DNA from: Rhizophagus sp. LPA8_4_AMF | Taxonomy: Eukaryota; Glomeromycota; Glomeromycetes; Glomerales; Glomeraceae | Length of the DNA stretch: 58,465 nucleotides | Assembly: GCA_021464525.1 (NCBI GenBank) | Contig: JADRCO010000072.1 | Coordinates: 1-58,465, forward strand | Reading direction: 5' to 3' | Shown here: positions 22,656 to 35,527 of the stretch, piece after piece | Layout: the number at the start of each line of letters is the position of its first letter | How positions within the stretch are numbered: position 1 is the stretch's first letter | The notes under the pieces: generated by a model | The model's database searches: none | What the model saw: only the letters and a program-made list of their open reading frames with translations | What the model was told of the DNA's origin: nothing | Position numbers and translations under genes: made by a program

Positions 22656-25600
22656 TTATAATAAATCCGGATTTGATCGAGTGTTCTCTTTGGATTCTGT
22701 TCCAGATTCATTAGATGAAAAGAATTTGAAAATTGAACGTCCAATTGTCGAAGAAGTATCAGAAGGTGACGATCTATGTGCGGAAGACATTGAATAGGCA
22801 CGCGCTGGCATACTTTGTATTCGACTTCGCGTAGATACATCTGCTGTGGATGATGACATACTTAAATTTGCGTCGTTGCTCGTTGAAGCTAAAGTAAGAG
22901 ATGCACTCATGCGCGAAGATTTGTCAGATTCAGTACGTTTTCTAGAATGATGACTAGATGTTAAATTATTCTGATACACTTCAGCACTTAGAGAATAATA
23001 TTTAACACCATCTGGTAATTCATAGGGATTTGTTTCCGGATTCTATGCAAATTATTAATTCCAAGCTTAGAATTTAAAACCTTGAATTAATACGTGAAAT
23101 AATCAATAATTAAACAAACCTTTATATCAACTATATGTTCAGAAATATCCACAATTCGCGCGACAATCCAATCTTTATTACGAATTATCGATTCAGTAGC
23201 GCGTAAAAAGTAATGCGGACAATTAATGTTAAAAGCAGCCCAAGGTTTTGCTGTTGAATTTCGAGTAGGCAAAAATAGTGCAAGGTCGCCATTCTTAAAG
23301 CTAATAAGTATTTGAAAAATGTTCAATTTAATTGATTACATAATAATAATAAATTAAATATTTATTTGCTTACTTTCGAAACGCGATTTTTTCTTTTGAC
23401 TCATGGTAGGATTTACGATATTTATGATATTTCTCTGTCAAATAATAAAATTTGGTTGAAATCAAAAATTGTAAAGGTAAATAATTCTTCCATTTGAACC
23501 TACCTTTGTTTGATCTACTCTCTTCTTGATATTTCTTTGCAAGATTTTCGGCATCCTGAGGTGTTCGTCTAATCATATCGCAAACTTTACTAAGATTCAC
23601 TTTTGTTGAGAGAGTAAGAAGTGTTGTATATTTATCCTTTGGCCATTCTATTGGTTCAATCAAAGAATCGTTTGAAAAAAATTTTCCTAAATCTTCAGCA
23701 TAATAGCTATCTGATAGACGTGATTCAGTTGATTTAGAATTTCCTTTTTCCTCCTCAAATGGTAAACTAATTAATCTATTTTCGTCGTTCAAGGGTAAAG
23801 CTAATCCCATAGCATTCATCAATGTCCGAATATTAATGTAATATTCCCATAGGTATTTACTTAATATACGTGAAAATTCTGTTCGCTCTTTCAATTTTTG
23901 TTGCGTTTCGTCTAGAGACTTTTCTAACCTGATATTAGTAGCTTCAGAATTTTCGAAAAGCTGTAAATAATAATTAGTAATTCATTAATTGATGTAGTCA
24001 AATAAATACATCTTGTAAACAATAATGTAACAAACCTGTTTTGTATCATGTAATTCCCGGGCCATGGATTTCGCTACACTACCGACTTTTTGTATCATAT
24101 TTATAGGGTTCAAATTTGTTTCTAATTTTGCCTAGATTTTAAATGTCCAAGAAAAGTTATAAAGGAAAGAAACGTATAATTTATTATGATAATAATTTTA
24201 CCTGTTCAGTAGATTTAGATGAATCATAGGCAGTTACAATAGGCATATATTCCAGAATGGCTTCAGTGATGGTTTTAACCAACTTTTCAACCTATTGAAA
24301 TTTAAATAATATTAATAAATAAAAAGAAATTATTATGTCGATTAACGCTAACAAAATTACTTGTTCTAAAGCCTTCATTTTTTCAGCATTTTCTTGTTCG
24401 GCAAGTTTGACTCTTTCACGTGTCTTAACAAAAAAAACACATTAATAATTTAATTTAACTAAATTTTGTTCCTAATATTAAGGAAAGTCACCTTATCAAG
24501 CTGTTTTTCATATTCTTCGCGAGCTGAATTCATTCTGTCAAGGTTAGCCTTCCAACTTTCAATTTCGTTAAGTAACTGTAATACACAGATATAAGTATTC
24601 GGAAGAGAGAATTATCAAAAATTAATAAAAATACTGACATTTTGCTTGTTTAATTCGTATATTTGAATTGCTTCATCCTTTTCCTTTTGGAGTTCTTCAA
24701 CCTGTTTTCAAATAGGATTAGTATAATTTTAGAATGTAATTATGTTAAAAAATGACAGTGATATATACCTTTTTTTTCCAACGCTCTTCCACGGTTTCGA
24801 TCTGTTCTTGCCCAATCTGTTGGGCTTCTAACTCTTCGATTCTCTTATTCAACTCTGATTGACCTTGTTTATACAAACTTTCCTTTTCTTCAAACTGCGA
24901 ATTTTAATAAATAAATATATATAATTTACTGACCGTGGTTTAGTGTTTAACACAATAAATAGTGCGAAAAGGAAAAAAACCTTTTGTTTATATTCTTCAA
25001 ATCTAGCTTCTAATTTATTTTTTTCTGCCAAAATATCATTAAACTTCAATTCCAAGCTCGACTTTGCTGCGTTTAATACTTCTTTTTCTTTAATAATCCA
25101 TTCATTTTCTTCACGTAATTTAACACATTTCCTATCTGATTCGCGTTGGATAGTATCTAAATCTCTTATTTTTTTCTCATATTCATCATGAAGTTTATGA
25201 TTCTCTGATTTTGAATCTTGATATTTTTGTTTTAGATCCTTAATAATACTTTCCACATGTTCAGAATAAAAATTTTCCTGTTCATTATTTCGAAGCTCAA
25301 GTGACACATTTTCTAATTCGGCTATTTTTGCTTCCAATTCATCTATTTTTGCTTCTAGTTCACTTATTTTTGCTTCCAATTCAGTTATCTTTGCTTCTAA
25401 TTCATTACATCGCATTTTTGATGAATCATACAAAGTTTGTAATTCATTAAAATTTGTGTGCAAATCTTCGTTTTCTTTCACTACAAGAGCATGTGAACTT
25501 TCAAAGGTTAAAGCTTTCTCTTCAATTTCTTTTATAGCTTCATGACGTAATTCGAGTTCATTTATTCTCTTAAGTAATGTCTCTTTTTCATTAACAATTG

Positions 25601-28600
25601 CGTTGTAAGATGATTCTAAATTTTTATAACGCATTTCTAATTCATTTACTTTGTTTTCTTGCCTTTTCTTTTCGCTAACTTCAATGACGTATGAGGATTC
25701 TAGGTTTTGATAACGCGAACGTAAATCAGTAAATTCTTCTTCCGTTATAGAAGTCTCGGATTTTGTTTGAGAATTCTTGGCTTCCCGATAATTTTTGTGC
25801 AATATAGTTTCTAGATTTTTGATACGAGCTTCATACGCCTAATAGATGAATAATTCTCAGTAAATTAAACACAAAATTAAATTATAAATTAAATTAAAAA
25901 CTTTTAAATAAACCTTTATTTTCTCTTCAGCCTTGTCTAACTGTTTCGTTTTCTCAAAATACAGATCCATGTTAACATCTATTTGAGGGGCGCTATCTTC
26001 AGAAAAACTTTGTCGCGAAGCCCTTTTGGAACGACGTCCTAATTGAGATGACATTGGTACGAGTTGTGGAGTTAATGTTCGACCTGAAATTAAGAAGAAC
26101 TTTTTTAATATCCATTCATTTCATTATAAAAATTTATTAACATTATATAACTAATGAAATATGCCTTCAAATGATGATATTGGACGCGATATTGTGCTGC
26201 CATTTCTGTCGTTATCACTCTTTTCGGAGAGAACTATAAAAATTACCGGAAAATAAAGGTTATAATTAAGATAACAAGATACAAATAAATAATAACATGC
26301 ATTTTGGCTTACAACTTTTCTCTACAATACGATCAAATTCGTGATTCATTCCCTCTATTTGACTAACCAACTTCAACAATGCTGTCTGTAAACTTGCCAA
26401 AGAATCATTTTGCGGAGATTGTATTCGTATCTTCGATGATGAAGCATTGAAAGTTGAAGAGCGATGAAAAGAAGCTTGAGACATTACTGTTGGACGAATT
26501 TCCTCTATAAATTTCAAAAAAGCTATTTATAATAAAAAAAAGATTAATGCCATAAATTATAGTAAAGCATGAGGTGGAAAGTAAGGAACCAGTAGATCAT
26601 TACAATGCATATCTTCTGCTGTAAAAGACGGTAATTTATCCTCTTTAATATTAGCCGTAGATATATCGCACATAGGAGGATTATCATCTAATGCTATAAA
26701 ATTCATAAAATCAATTAAATACAACTTCATGGTAAATTTTAAATTTAAATTTTTTAATTTACCTGGAATATTAATGGGAACATATTTTTTTACATCCGTT
26801 CTATAAGAATCGCGCCTCTTCTGTTCTATATTACGAAAGTGACCCATTATCTCAGCCATTTGTTGTGCTTTTGTAAGTATAAGCTAAAAAAAGTTATGAA
26901 CAATAAATTAATTGGGAATAAATAATAATAGTAGAGTATAATAACTGGTCATACATTTGAATATACTTTTCTTCTCACAATCTCAGCAATCGTCTTTGCC
27001 TAAATTTCAAAGAGACTTCAAGTCAATAATATTACTAAACATTAAGATTAAACCCGCGAATATAATATTTACATAAGCAATTGGCATTTGGTGAACATGA
27101 TTTAAGTTTTTAAATTCTTGAGCTTTAGATTGAATGTCAGAATCCAATCTTCTTAACGAATCAGGAATACCAGCAATAGAAGATTCAAGACGCGAAATTT
27201 GTTGTAAACTGAATATCAATGTTGAAGTCATTGCATTCTTTAAAATTTTTTAATTAATATTTAGAAATGGTACAATAAATTATAAAACAAAAAATATATG
27301 TTATAAGAAAAAACCTTGCACTGAACAAGAAATTTCACTTGTTCGCGAATATATTGATCATATTTTTGCATTTCTATAGAAAAAATTACAATTGACGCGC
27401 GTAAGAACAAAATTTAATGCAGATAAAATATTATTAGATTAAATGATATATACCTGGCAAATACTCCTGTAAATGAATGTTGGAAAGATGGTCAAAAGCC
27501 TCAATTGACTTTATAGTTGTTGTGGATAAATTTCTATTATTTGATTCAAGGATTTCTGACACTTTACTTTGTACACGTGTGACATCTTTTAAAAAAAAAA
27601 AAATTTTTTTGATAAAAGTTTGCTTCTATTAATTTTAATAATTAATAAGTAATTTCTAAATTACCTCTTTCCAGTTTTAGAGCAATTTGGGTTAGCTTAT
27701 TATGGTATTCTCGAATATTATTTAATGCTGTTTCTATTTTAAGAAATCTGAGAGAAATATAGATTATCTAATCAATTAAACATGATTATTGAAAGATTAT
27801 GGAGTAATATGAAAATTACGTACGAGCTATCAAATTTCTTCTTTTTTAACGTATCTGTACCTGATTGTACAGAACGAACCAGGGAAGTCAACTCTTGGAC
27901 GCGTTTAGAAATTTGATCTGAAGATGAGAGCATGTTAATTTGGTAATAATATAATTATATAAAAGGCCAAGAAAAACAAATCAGTATACGAAAAAGAATT
28001 TACCATAAGCTTGTTTACCCTCTTTCGCCAATATTATAAGCTTGTCTTCAGCTATAAAATCAGCCAAGGTATAAGAATCTCTGTCATTCATTAAATTTCT
28101 TGCATCTTTTAACAATCCAGGGTGAATTGTGATACGCCGAAGTGTCTCAATATCAGTTGATAAACTAAAATGATTACATAATTATGAAATTTAGCGCTTA
28201 AATGTAATAATTATATAATAAGTTATATTATAGAAAGGTTAAAGACCTTTGAATTAACTTGGTTTGTTTTGTTATTTCTTTTTCGGCAAATGTATAAACA
28301 TCTTCATGGGCCTCAATTATAGAACTAAATTTACAAAGATAATGTTATTGAAATTATTAATAACCATTAACTTATTGAGCGCGTACCAACCGGCAATGGG
28401 AGTTGAGATTTGTGATGGCAACGTCCAATGCCATTTGCTGAGTCTTTTGTTCTTGATATAGCAGTTTACAAGTTCCTACATGTTTTTCAGCTGTTTTGAT
28501 GAATAACTTGACAAATAATTGAAGGAATTTAAAAGATTATTAAATGAAATTTTCAAGTCAAATCCTCGAATAACACATCTCATAAAAATGTTCACCTGTC

Positions 28601-29356
28601 CTTGAGAGTGATGTGTTTGAAATAAATTGACATAAGCACCACATTCTTCGGATAGATTTATGTTATTCCAAGAACCACGATTTTGTAACCTTGTAAGAAT
28701 ATTTGACGTCGCAGGAGCTATAATTTAGCAGAAAATTAGCATTAAATGGATAAAATATTGATATAAAAACTAGTTGTAGTTTTACCAATTATGGGAGGTT
28801 CCAGTGAAGGACCTTCAACAAGTGACGTTTGGTCATATGTATTGTTTACATCTAGAAGATCCCTATCGAAAAGAAATATAATGTACTCATCCTTATAAAT
28901 AATTTATTAAATTTATTAAATGTATTAATTAAAATATAATTTACTCGATCAAATTAAAAAAAAAATCAAGTAAAGAATTTTGATTTTACCTTTCCAGTAG
29001 CCTTATTTGCATCATTTATCATTTCGGTTTTGAGTTGCAAGCCAAAACTTGTCATCAATATCTGTGAAGATATTGGTACACCACCCACTTGCTCTAACTC
29101 CGCTTTAAGGTCGCCCAAGCTAGATATTAATGGATCAATCAATTTACGTTCATAAACAAAAATCATGGAACAATCAATAGTATATCATTATTTTAATTTA
29201 TGACTTAATTGCGAAAAAAAGAGAGTCGATTTTTTGCACTGTAGGTTCTAACCTTCAATAAAACAACTATTGTATGAAAAAAAGTTGAAAAACATACCTC
29301 TCAAAAGACTTTCGTACTTGAATTCGTTTCCCTGTTTCTGCCCGATAAATTTTCAT
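22656..29356 (-). CDS. ATG11: ATG11 / RB1CC1-family autophagy scaffold
   Basis: About 29 exons giving about 1491 residues: 29356-29298, 29119-28990, 28891-28786, 28717-28596, 28506-28391, 28324-28247, 28164-28004, 27917-27824, 27747-27665, 27585-27454, 27373-27315, 27237-27073, 26999-26955, 26883-26763, 26693-26604, 26522-26313, 26233-26165, 26083-25914, 25838-24981, 24894-24769, 24701-24639, 24575-24492, 24423-24361, 24291-24202, 24131-24036, 23960-23504, 23434-23374, 23300-23120 and 23042-22656. The N-terminus is ubiquitin-like (KIYRAETGKRIQV to IIFLFDRDLLD). An Atg17-like helical part follows, then long coiled coil at about 640-1150. The C-terminal Atg11 domain has NFKNGDLALFLPTRN, KPWAAFNINCPHYFLR, DWIVARI and NPYELPDGVKYYSLSAEVY. 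Atg11 links cargo receptors to the Atg1 kinase in selective autophagy. Exon 6 could end at 28259 instead. The intron after 26165 uses a GC donor. Confidence 0.93.
25250..25420 (-). repeat. ATG11: Heptad-type internal repeats in ATG11 coiled coil
   Basis: Within the largest exon the unit [IC]-x-ELEAKI recurs four to five times in a row (NELEAKITELEAKISELEAK and onward), at DNA level a tandem 21-base unit. It is regular enough to vary in copy number between strains. Confidence 0.8.
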
Positions 29357-30268
29357 AATGAACAAAAAAAAACCAAATAAAAAAAATAAAAAAAAGGTCA
29401 AAGAAGCAGAAAATAGTTGCAGTTTTTAAACGGCTTATAAATTACTAAATTTGAAAATCTCGGATTTTTGAAAATAATAGTCATCAAGTATTCCGAAAAT
29501 TTGCCAAATGTAGTTTTCCTACACTTAGCGTTGCCCAAAACTTATATCTAAAGTTACCAAATTAAGCGAAGAACCAATGAATTTATAAATCAACGTGACT
29601 CCAAATGAATGTTTTTGTATATTCTAAAATGTTACTGTTTCCAGTAAGTAATATAACTAAAAAAAATTAATTGTTTCCTAAATAATTTTAGGTGAAATTC
29701 CGAGAATCGTAATGATGATTCATTGATGTACCGTTCAAAATTCGTTTCTATTTTCATATCCGCTTTATTTTTCAAAAATATAATTATTTCATATCTTTTA
29801 AAGCCAGCTAGTTTTATCTCCACTTGTTTGAATTATTTGCTAATAAGCACGAATTATTTAATTTTTAATTTCGAATTTTTAATAGGAAAGTGTCTCGTAT
29901 TCCAAATACACTTAATAAGGTAAATATTCATTTATTTAAATAAACTTATGATGAGAAAACATTTTTGGAAATTAAATTAGTTGACTCATACATGGCAACA
30001 GGGCATTAAATATAATCTTTGGAATAAAAATGTAAGAAAAGTTCTATCTTTATGCAACATATCTAATAATGTGACAATAGTAATATTTTATAGTACTATA
30101 GCATTTTACTTCGACATCGTCAGACATTAAATAAATGTATCATTAAACGATTAGAAAAAATTTAAATTAATTAAAATTTTTCTATTAACTATTATTAATT
30201 TAATTCTGATATCCTAAAAATTTTTCCTTACTTTCTTCAACGCACTAAACTTATTAAATTATCTTCTA
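29357..30268. other. Spacer upstream of ATG11
   Basis: 912 bases between the SEC53 stop and the ATG11 start, both on the minus strand. The ATG11 promoter must lie at the left. No supported gene, repeat or RNA was seen; two short opposing frames at 29632-29923 are not credible. Confidence 0.5.
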
Positions 30269-31506
30269 TTAGATATTAAATAGTTCTTTTAATTTCTTTA
30301 CGGTTTCATCTGGATTATTAACAGAATGTCCTTTAACATTAGGATGAGTATAAATTTCATAATCGTTTCCTCCCTACGAAATAAAAGTTCATAAATCCGA
30401 ATTATTTAAAACTTTTAAAGCAAGCTTAAGCAATTCTTTACCTCATAAGTTTTATCACCAAAAAAGTGAATTGTTTTAAATCCTTCGGCTTCAATATGTT
30501 TGAGACAATAAGTTTTATCCCATCCAGTAGGGAACACGTCGAAAGATATTTGTCCTCCTTTTATTTTAAATAAAGAATTAATAAAAAAAATAATAATGAT
30601 TTTTTTTTTTCATTTAATAGTATACCAATTGAAAATGTCAAAGAATAATCGGAGAAAGCATTTTTCAACGCTAGTACGAATTTGGTTCGGATATTATGAA
30701 TTTTGTCATACGCTTCGAATTCGGCCCGTTCTTTCATACTATAAAAAGAGGAACTTATTAATATATATAACTTCTTTTCAAATTCTTTTAAAAATGCTTT
30801 TCCCAACCTGCAGTTTCTTCCAATTGGTGAAACATTTATCATTCCATTTCTAAATTCTACGAAACATCCACTAAACAAAAGTAAATTTATAAACTGAAGA
30901 TATTGAACTTTATTTAATAAATATTGTTAATCTCATCTTACCGTTTCTTTGGAAGATCAAGATCAGCAATGTATTTCAAAATGAAATTGACCAACTTCGC
31001 ATATCTTTCTTCGCCAATCCATTCAATAAAACTCTAAAAGAAACATGCACATAGTAATTATTTAAACATAATGAATTCAATCGTTTGAAATTCTCGATAT
31101 TATACTTGAGATGCAAGCTGTTTTCCTGATCTATATGCCGTAAGTCCATTTTCCGAGAATGCAAAATCGAATTCATTGATACCTATTAAAAAAGTTAATT
31201 AATTTCAGTTATTTGGAGAAAAAATAAAATATTTCTACATACAATTTGGGCCAAGTTGTTCTAGTTGCTTCGAAATATCAGAACCGCCAACGAAACCAAT
31301 AACAGCCTTCTTTTTCAAAGCTTTAAGTATTTCTGTAACTTCTGGTGTCACTTCCTGTAATTAAAATAAACTAGCCTTTAACTAATAAATTTAATTTTTT
31401 TTTAAAAGGAAGGAATTTAACTAACCCTACGAGCTGGAGTTAAAGTACCATCCACATCAAACAAAACAATAGTATCTGGATGCTCCCGATCTTGCCAACC
31501 TGCCAT
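30269..31506 (-). CDS. SEC53: Phosphomannomutase
   Basis: Eight exons: 31506-31426, 31354-31243, 31182-31106, 31033-30942, 30870-30808, 30738-30626, 30557-30442 and 30373-30269, giving 252 residues, the normal length for eukaryotic PMM. The HAD nucleophile motif LFDVDGTLT has its Asp pair at residues 17 and 19. [52 protein letters not shown] and [16 protein letters not shown] follow in the order of the family. The enzyme converts mannose-6-phosphate to mannose-1-phosphate for GDP-mannose, feeding N-glycosylation, O-mannosylation, GPI anchors and wall mannan. It is cytosolic. Its start is 195 bases from the divergent RING gene. Confidence 0.97.
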
Positions 31507-31701
31507 TATGGAAGCGAATAAAAGAAAATTGGTTTTACATTATTTGTAATCTACATAAATATTTTTTTTCTGCTACACAAGACAATTTTAGAAACAAAGA
31601 AAAGTGCATCATATTTGTTTATGTTGTGTTACCAAATTGACTATTAACCTTATTAATATTAATATACAGCAACTTTAAATTACGTAAATTTATTTTTACT
31701 C
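31507..31701. promoter_or_regulatory. Compact divergent promoter (SEC53 / RING ligase)
   Basis: Only 195 bases separate the two start codons, so both promoters and both 5' leaders share this stretch. It is AT-rich with no clear named motif. Confidence 0.5.
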
Positions 31702-33173
31702 ATGTCATATTTTCAAGATTACGTTCGAAGCCCTGGAACAACTTACCATGAACCTCTAACTCACTCCATCCCGAAACTTAAACCACTAAACGTAGCTTCT
31801 TGCTGTTCTTCTTGTGGTATCACATTTCGCTTGTTCCGTCCAAAATATAACTGTTATAATTGTGGTAAATATTCAAATTCTTACGGTCTTTTTACATAAA
31901 TCATAAACTAATTGTTATTTTATTTATAGGGAATGTAACTTGCGGACGTTGTTCTAGTAATAGAACTGAAATACCAAAATTTGGTTATTTCGAGTAAGTC
32001 AGTGATTTTCACGTGTAATATATTTAAACGTTTATTCAGTTTTTAATAAAAAAAAATGATGCCAGACCCGTGCGTACTTGTGATTTGTGTTATAGTTATT
32101 TGAAAGGTAAACTAACTAATTACGTGCTATTAAAGGTATATAATTGATTTTTAATGACTAGATATTTATTTTAATATTTATATAGTAATGAAAATGAACC
32201 GATCACAACTTGCCAGATTACCAACAAAAACGTTGCGAGAATATATTTCGGCATATAATCTCCCATGTCATAATATTATTGAAAAAGATGATTTAATCGA
32301 TGTTATCATGGCACATATACCATTGGAAGAACGTTATGAAGTTTATTATCGAGATCATTATCCAACATCTCATGTAGCTGGTAAGATTGGTTTGTCATTT
32401 GGAGAAATTGATTTATGGAAATCGATTTTTATAAAATCGATTACTACAACAAATTTCAATTAGCAGCGTCTGATACTCAACCAAGTGCTCGTACCGAAAC
32501 TCAAAACAATACTGGTTATACAAGATCTCATACAGTACCCCATTCTCAATCTCGATCCCATCCTCGATCCCAACCTCAACCTCAACCTCAACCTCAACCT
32601 CGATCCCAACCTCAACCTCAACCTCAACCCCAACCTCAACCCCAACCTCAACCTCAACCTCGATCTCAACCTCAACCCCAACAACCTTTACCACAACGTC
32701 AACAAAATCATAAACAATCGCAAAATCCTTCTCATGCAGCCCCAATCTCACTCCAAACTATTATTAGAGATAAAGTGGATGTATCCAAATTATCTGTTAA
32801 GACTATTAAAGGAATTCTCAAAGAAAATTGTATTGATTACTCCAAAATGGTTGAAAAATCTGAGTTAATTGAACGCATGGAAATTTTGATTAAGTGGGCA
32901 AAGCATGAGATGTCAAGTAAAGCAGGTGAAATTTCTGATGATGGATTATGTAGAATTTGTTGTGATGCACAATCAAACTGTTTATTTATGGATTGTGGTA
33001 AGTTGAAAAATATTAAATGTAATATATGTGGATTGTAAAATTTATTTTTTATTATATATTTAGGACATATGTGCACTTGCTTGGATTGTGGAAAGAAACT
33101 GGAAGAAACTAAAAATGAATGTCCAATTTGCAGAGAGACAATCATCAAAATAATCCGAGTTTTTAGGGCATAA
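31702..33173 (+). CDS. FYVE-like/SAP/RING E3 ubiquitin ligase (RNF34/RFFL type)
   Basis: Six exons: 31702-31864, 31930-31993, 32066-32106, 32186-32380, 32464-32997 and 33064-33173, giving 368 residues. A FYVE-type zinc finger spans the first three exons (CCSSC, CYNC, CGRC, CDLC). LARLPTKTLREYISAYNLP and VSKLSVKTIKGILKENCID are two SAP-like helical pairs. The C-terminal C3HC4 RING is CRICCDAQSNCLFMDCGHMC, then CLDC and CPIC. This order is that of animal RNF34/RFFL (CARP) ligases. Between the SAP-like parts lies a Pro-Gln tract (about 30 PQ units broken by RS), a likely disordered linker of variable length. Exon 5 has a CAGCAG-type acceptor pair and could start three bases later. The substrate is unknown. 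Confidence 0.9.
32540..32682 (+). repeat. CAACCT/CAACCC hexanucleotide tandem repeat (Pro-Gln tract)
   Basis: An imperfect hexanucleotide array inside exon 5 of the RING ligase, interrupted several times by CGATCC/CGATCT (Arg-Ser). The long Val/Glu and Leu/Arg frames read from the other strand are shadows of it. Confidence 0.85.
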
Positions 33174-33482
33174 TAGATCTTTATCAAACTTTATAGAATT
33201 TAAATATTCATATTATAAATAATTTAATTATAAAGAGCAATCAGTAAGTTAAGTTTATGGATTAAAATGAATGAAAAAATAATTAATTTTAGTTAAAATT
33301 CTGGCTTTTGAATTAATATTACCGTTGATATTAAAAGTTTCCAATTGTAATTATCATAAAAAAGTAGTAAATATAAAAAATTCAAAACACACCTACTATG
33401 TATAATTTTTTTTATAGAATACACATCAATAATCTAATAGATGGATAGAATTAAAATTATAATTAATTACAAATTAAATTAT

Positions 33483-35314
33483 TTATCCATAATTATTTAA
33501 AGCTTTTACGGCAATTTCACCCTAGAATAAAAAGTAAAAAAAAAAGAGAATTAATATTATAATTCTTGATAGAAATCATCTTTTAACAATACATACAATA
33601 GCAACGAAAACTGCAATAACGATCAGCCAAATAATAATCCATGTAATTCTGGTCATATTTGAATTACCAATATCCTCACGCAACATATCTAATAAGTCAC
33701 TGATGATACTACATCGTTCATTTAAGAGTTTTACGCGTTGAGGTATTTCAAGATATGCTAATTCAAGTCACCAAGAACAAAAATCCGTAAGCATTAATTA
33801 GATTTTTAAAAGAACAAAAATAAATTTATAAAAATAATTAATACATCTAATAGCATTATATAATGGTTCTAGGGATGGCTCGGACCAAAATATTTCCGGA
33901 GTATCTATATAAATGCAAATATAACATGTTTAGTTCAAAGACACAAAAAAAATCACGATCACGTGGCTACAAATGTCACCGAATTTATCACGTGATTGTG
34001 CCTAGAAATGAGCTCACCTAACACATTTGATACTAGATTTACATCCATACGTAACTTAAACAATCCTCCACTTAACTTCGTAACTTGAACTCGATCTCTG
34101 AATATCATAAAATTATAATTTCTTCATTAACGATAATCATAAACAACAATATTCTAAACTTACAAATTTAATCTTCCGGTTTGTGCCAACATTTTAGGTA
34201 TATGTTTGGTTCTCTCGATAGTATTATCCATTTGCCATTCATATAAAGACAATTTTGTGCTTTGACTTATTGCATGGCTAATCGTCAATTTGATCATATG
34301 ATGATCAGTCTTTAATGTTATCATGTCATTAAATATCCTAGGCTGTCTATTAGATTCAATATCATATTGAAAATGAAATGTTTCAACTTCCAAGTCATCC
34401 TTTCTTAGAGGACGAACCGCAACTCCAGATCTAGCAATATCATTAAGTAACGAGTGTTCTTGTTCTTCCGTAAAATTCCAAATCACTGCAACTCCATAAT
34501 CAAAGTAAAAAACTTCACCAAGATTAGTTAAAGGGTCTATAGGCTTTGTTGTAAACGCATCTGCTCCAGAACGTTCTTCAAGATTTTCGTCCGTTGAAAA
34601 ATACTGAGATATATCATTATTATTTTCATAATTCTCAATCTGTCTATCAATGAATGTAGTTCCATTCGGAGACTGTACGGCAAACGATGACGCGATTTCG
34701 GTATTTTCTCCAGAAACTAAAGGAAAATGATATGGTGAATATAAGCATTCATCATAAAACCTAAAAAAAATATATATATTATAAGATTATTTTATAGAAA
34801 CAAATAAAAATGTTATATTTTAAATACTTCGGTTGAACATTATGCTCTTTTCTAAGGAATTCCATCAAAATTCCAAGATAAAAGCCTTCTGCAATGCAAT
34901 ATGCTGTTACTCTTAAAAATAAAATATTCATGATCAAATCCTTTAAATAAAAACACGTTCAATTAAAATAAACAATAATAGAATTTGAACAAATTTTTAC
35001 CTAGGATAATGTTTATTATCCCTAACTTCCTTCGTCATTCTTTCAGCAACAGGCACCTCATCATCAGAAGCCTCGTCATTTGAAGCTGGTATGATTTCTT
35101 CTTCGGGTAATAAAACTAATTTCTGTGATGTTTTTGTTGTTCGTAAAGGCTGTGTATGTTTCGTACGACTACTGCTAGAAACAGCATTTGATGTTTGAGC
35201 TGGTATTAGCAAAGGTTTTTTAATTCTTATTTGTGGTGAACTAGTAGAACCTATCGTTTCTGCTTGAAATCTATAAGGACTACTCGGTGTGAGCTCGATT
35301 GGTATGTCGGACAT
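33483..35314 (-). CDS. Rmd1/RMND1-family (DUF155) membrane protein
   Basis: Seven exons: 35314-35001, 34911-34828, 34760-34164, 34097-34018, 33904-33845, 33757-33597 and 33521-33483, giving 444 residues. The start is MSDIPIEL; an in-frame ATG 23 codons upstream adds an AT-driven Phe/Lys-rich stretch and is less likely. The core matches the family: GEVFYFDYGVAVIWNFTEEQE, DTPEIFWSEPSLEPLYNAIR, then YLEIPQRVKLLNERC and ISDLLDMLRE, followed by one C-terminal membrane segment (WIIIWLIVIAVFVAI). The N-terminal 100 residues are Ser/Thr-rich and disordered. Relatives include yeast Rmd1/Rmd8 and the mitochondrial RMND1, which supports mitochondrial translation. The lack of a clear presequence points to the Rmd1 side. 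Confidence 0.9.
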
Positions 35315-35527
35315 TTTTAAATTCTCGTTTTTTTTAAAATAAAAATGATAATCAAAAAATATTATAAATACTATGTCGATCATTGCCTATTTATTAATGG
35401 TAGATATGCGTGCCGGCAAAGATTACAATAATCTCTTGAAAATATCGTTCAAAGATTATTTATTATTGAATTTCTTATTTTATTATCCATAATATTTGTT
35501 TTTTTATAATTTTTTAAAAATTTAATA
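35315..35527. promoter_or_regulatory. Compact divergent promoter (Rmd1-like / PEX14)
   Basis: 213 bases between divergent start codons of two organelle-related genes. AT-rich; no specific site recognised. Confidence 0.45.

Noticed and set aside
22347-22840. Opposing frames over the calcipressin/ATG11 3' spacer
   Set aside because: They run through AT-rich untranslated sequence and into ATG11's last exon in the wrong frame.
24943-25191. Plus-strand frame inside ATG11
   Set aside because: Antisense shadow of the coiled-coil exon.
32413-32751. Val/Glu-repeat and Leu/Arg-repeat proteins on the minus strand
   Set aside because: Antisense shadows of the CAACCT hexanucleotide array that encodes the Pro-Gln tract of the RING ligase.
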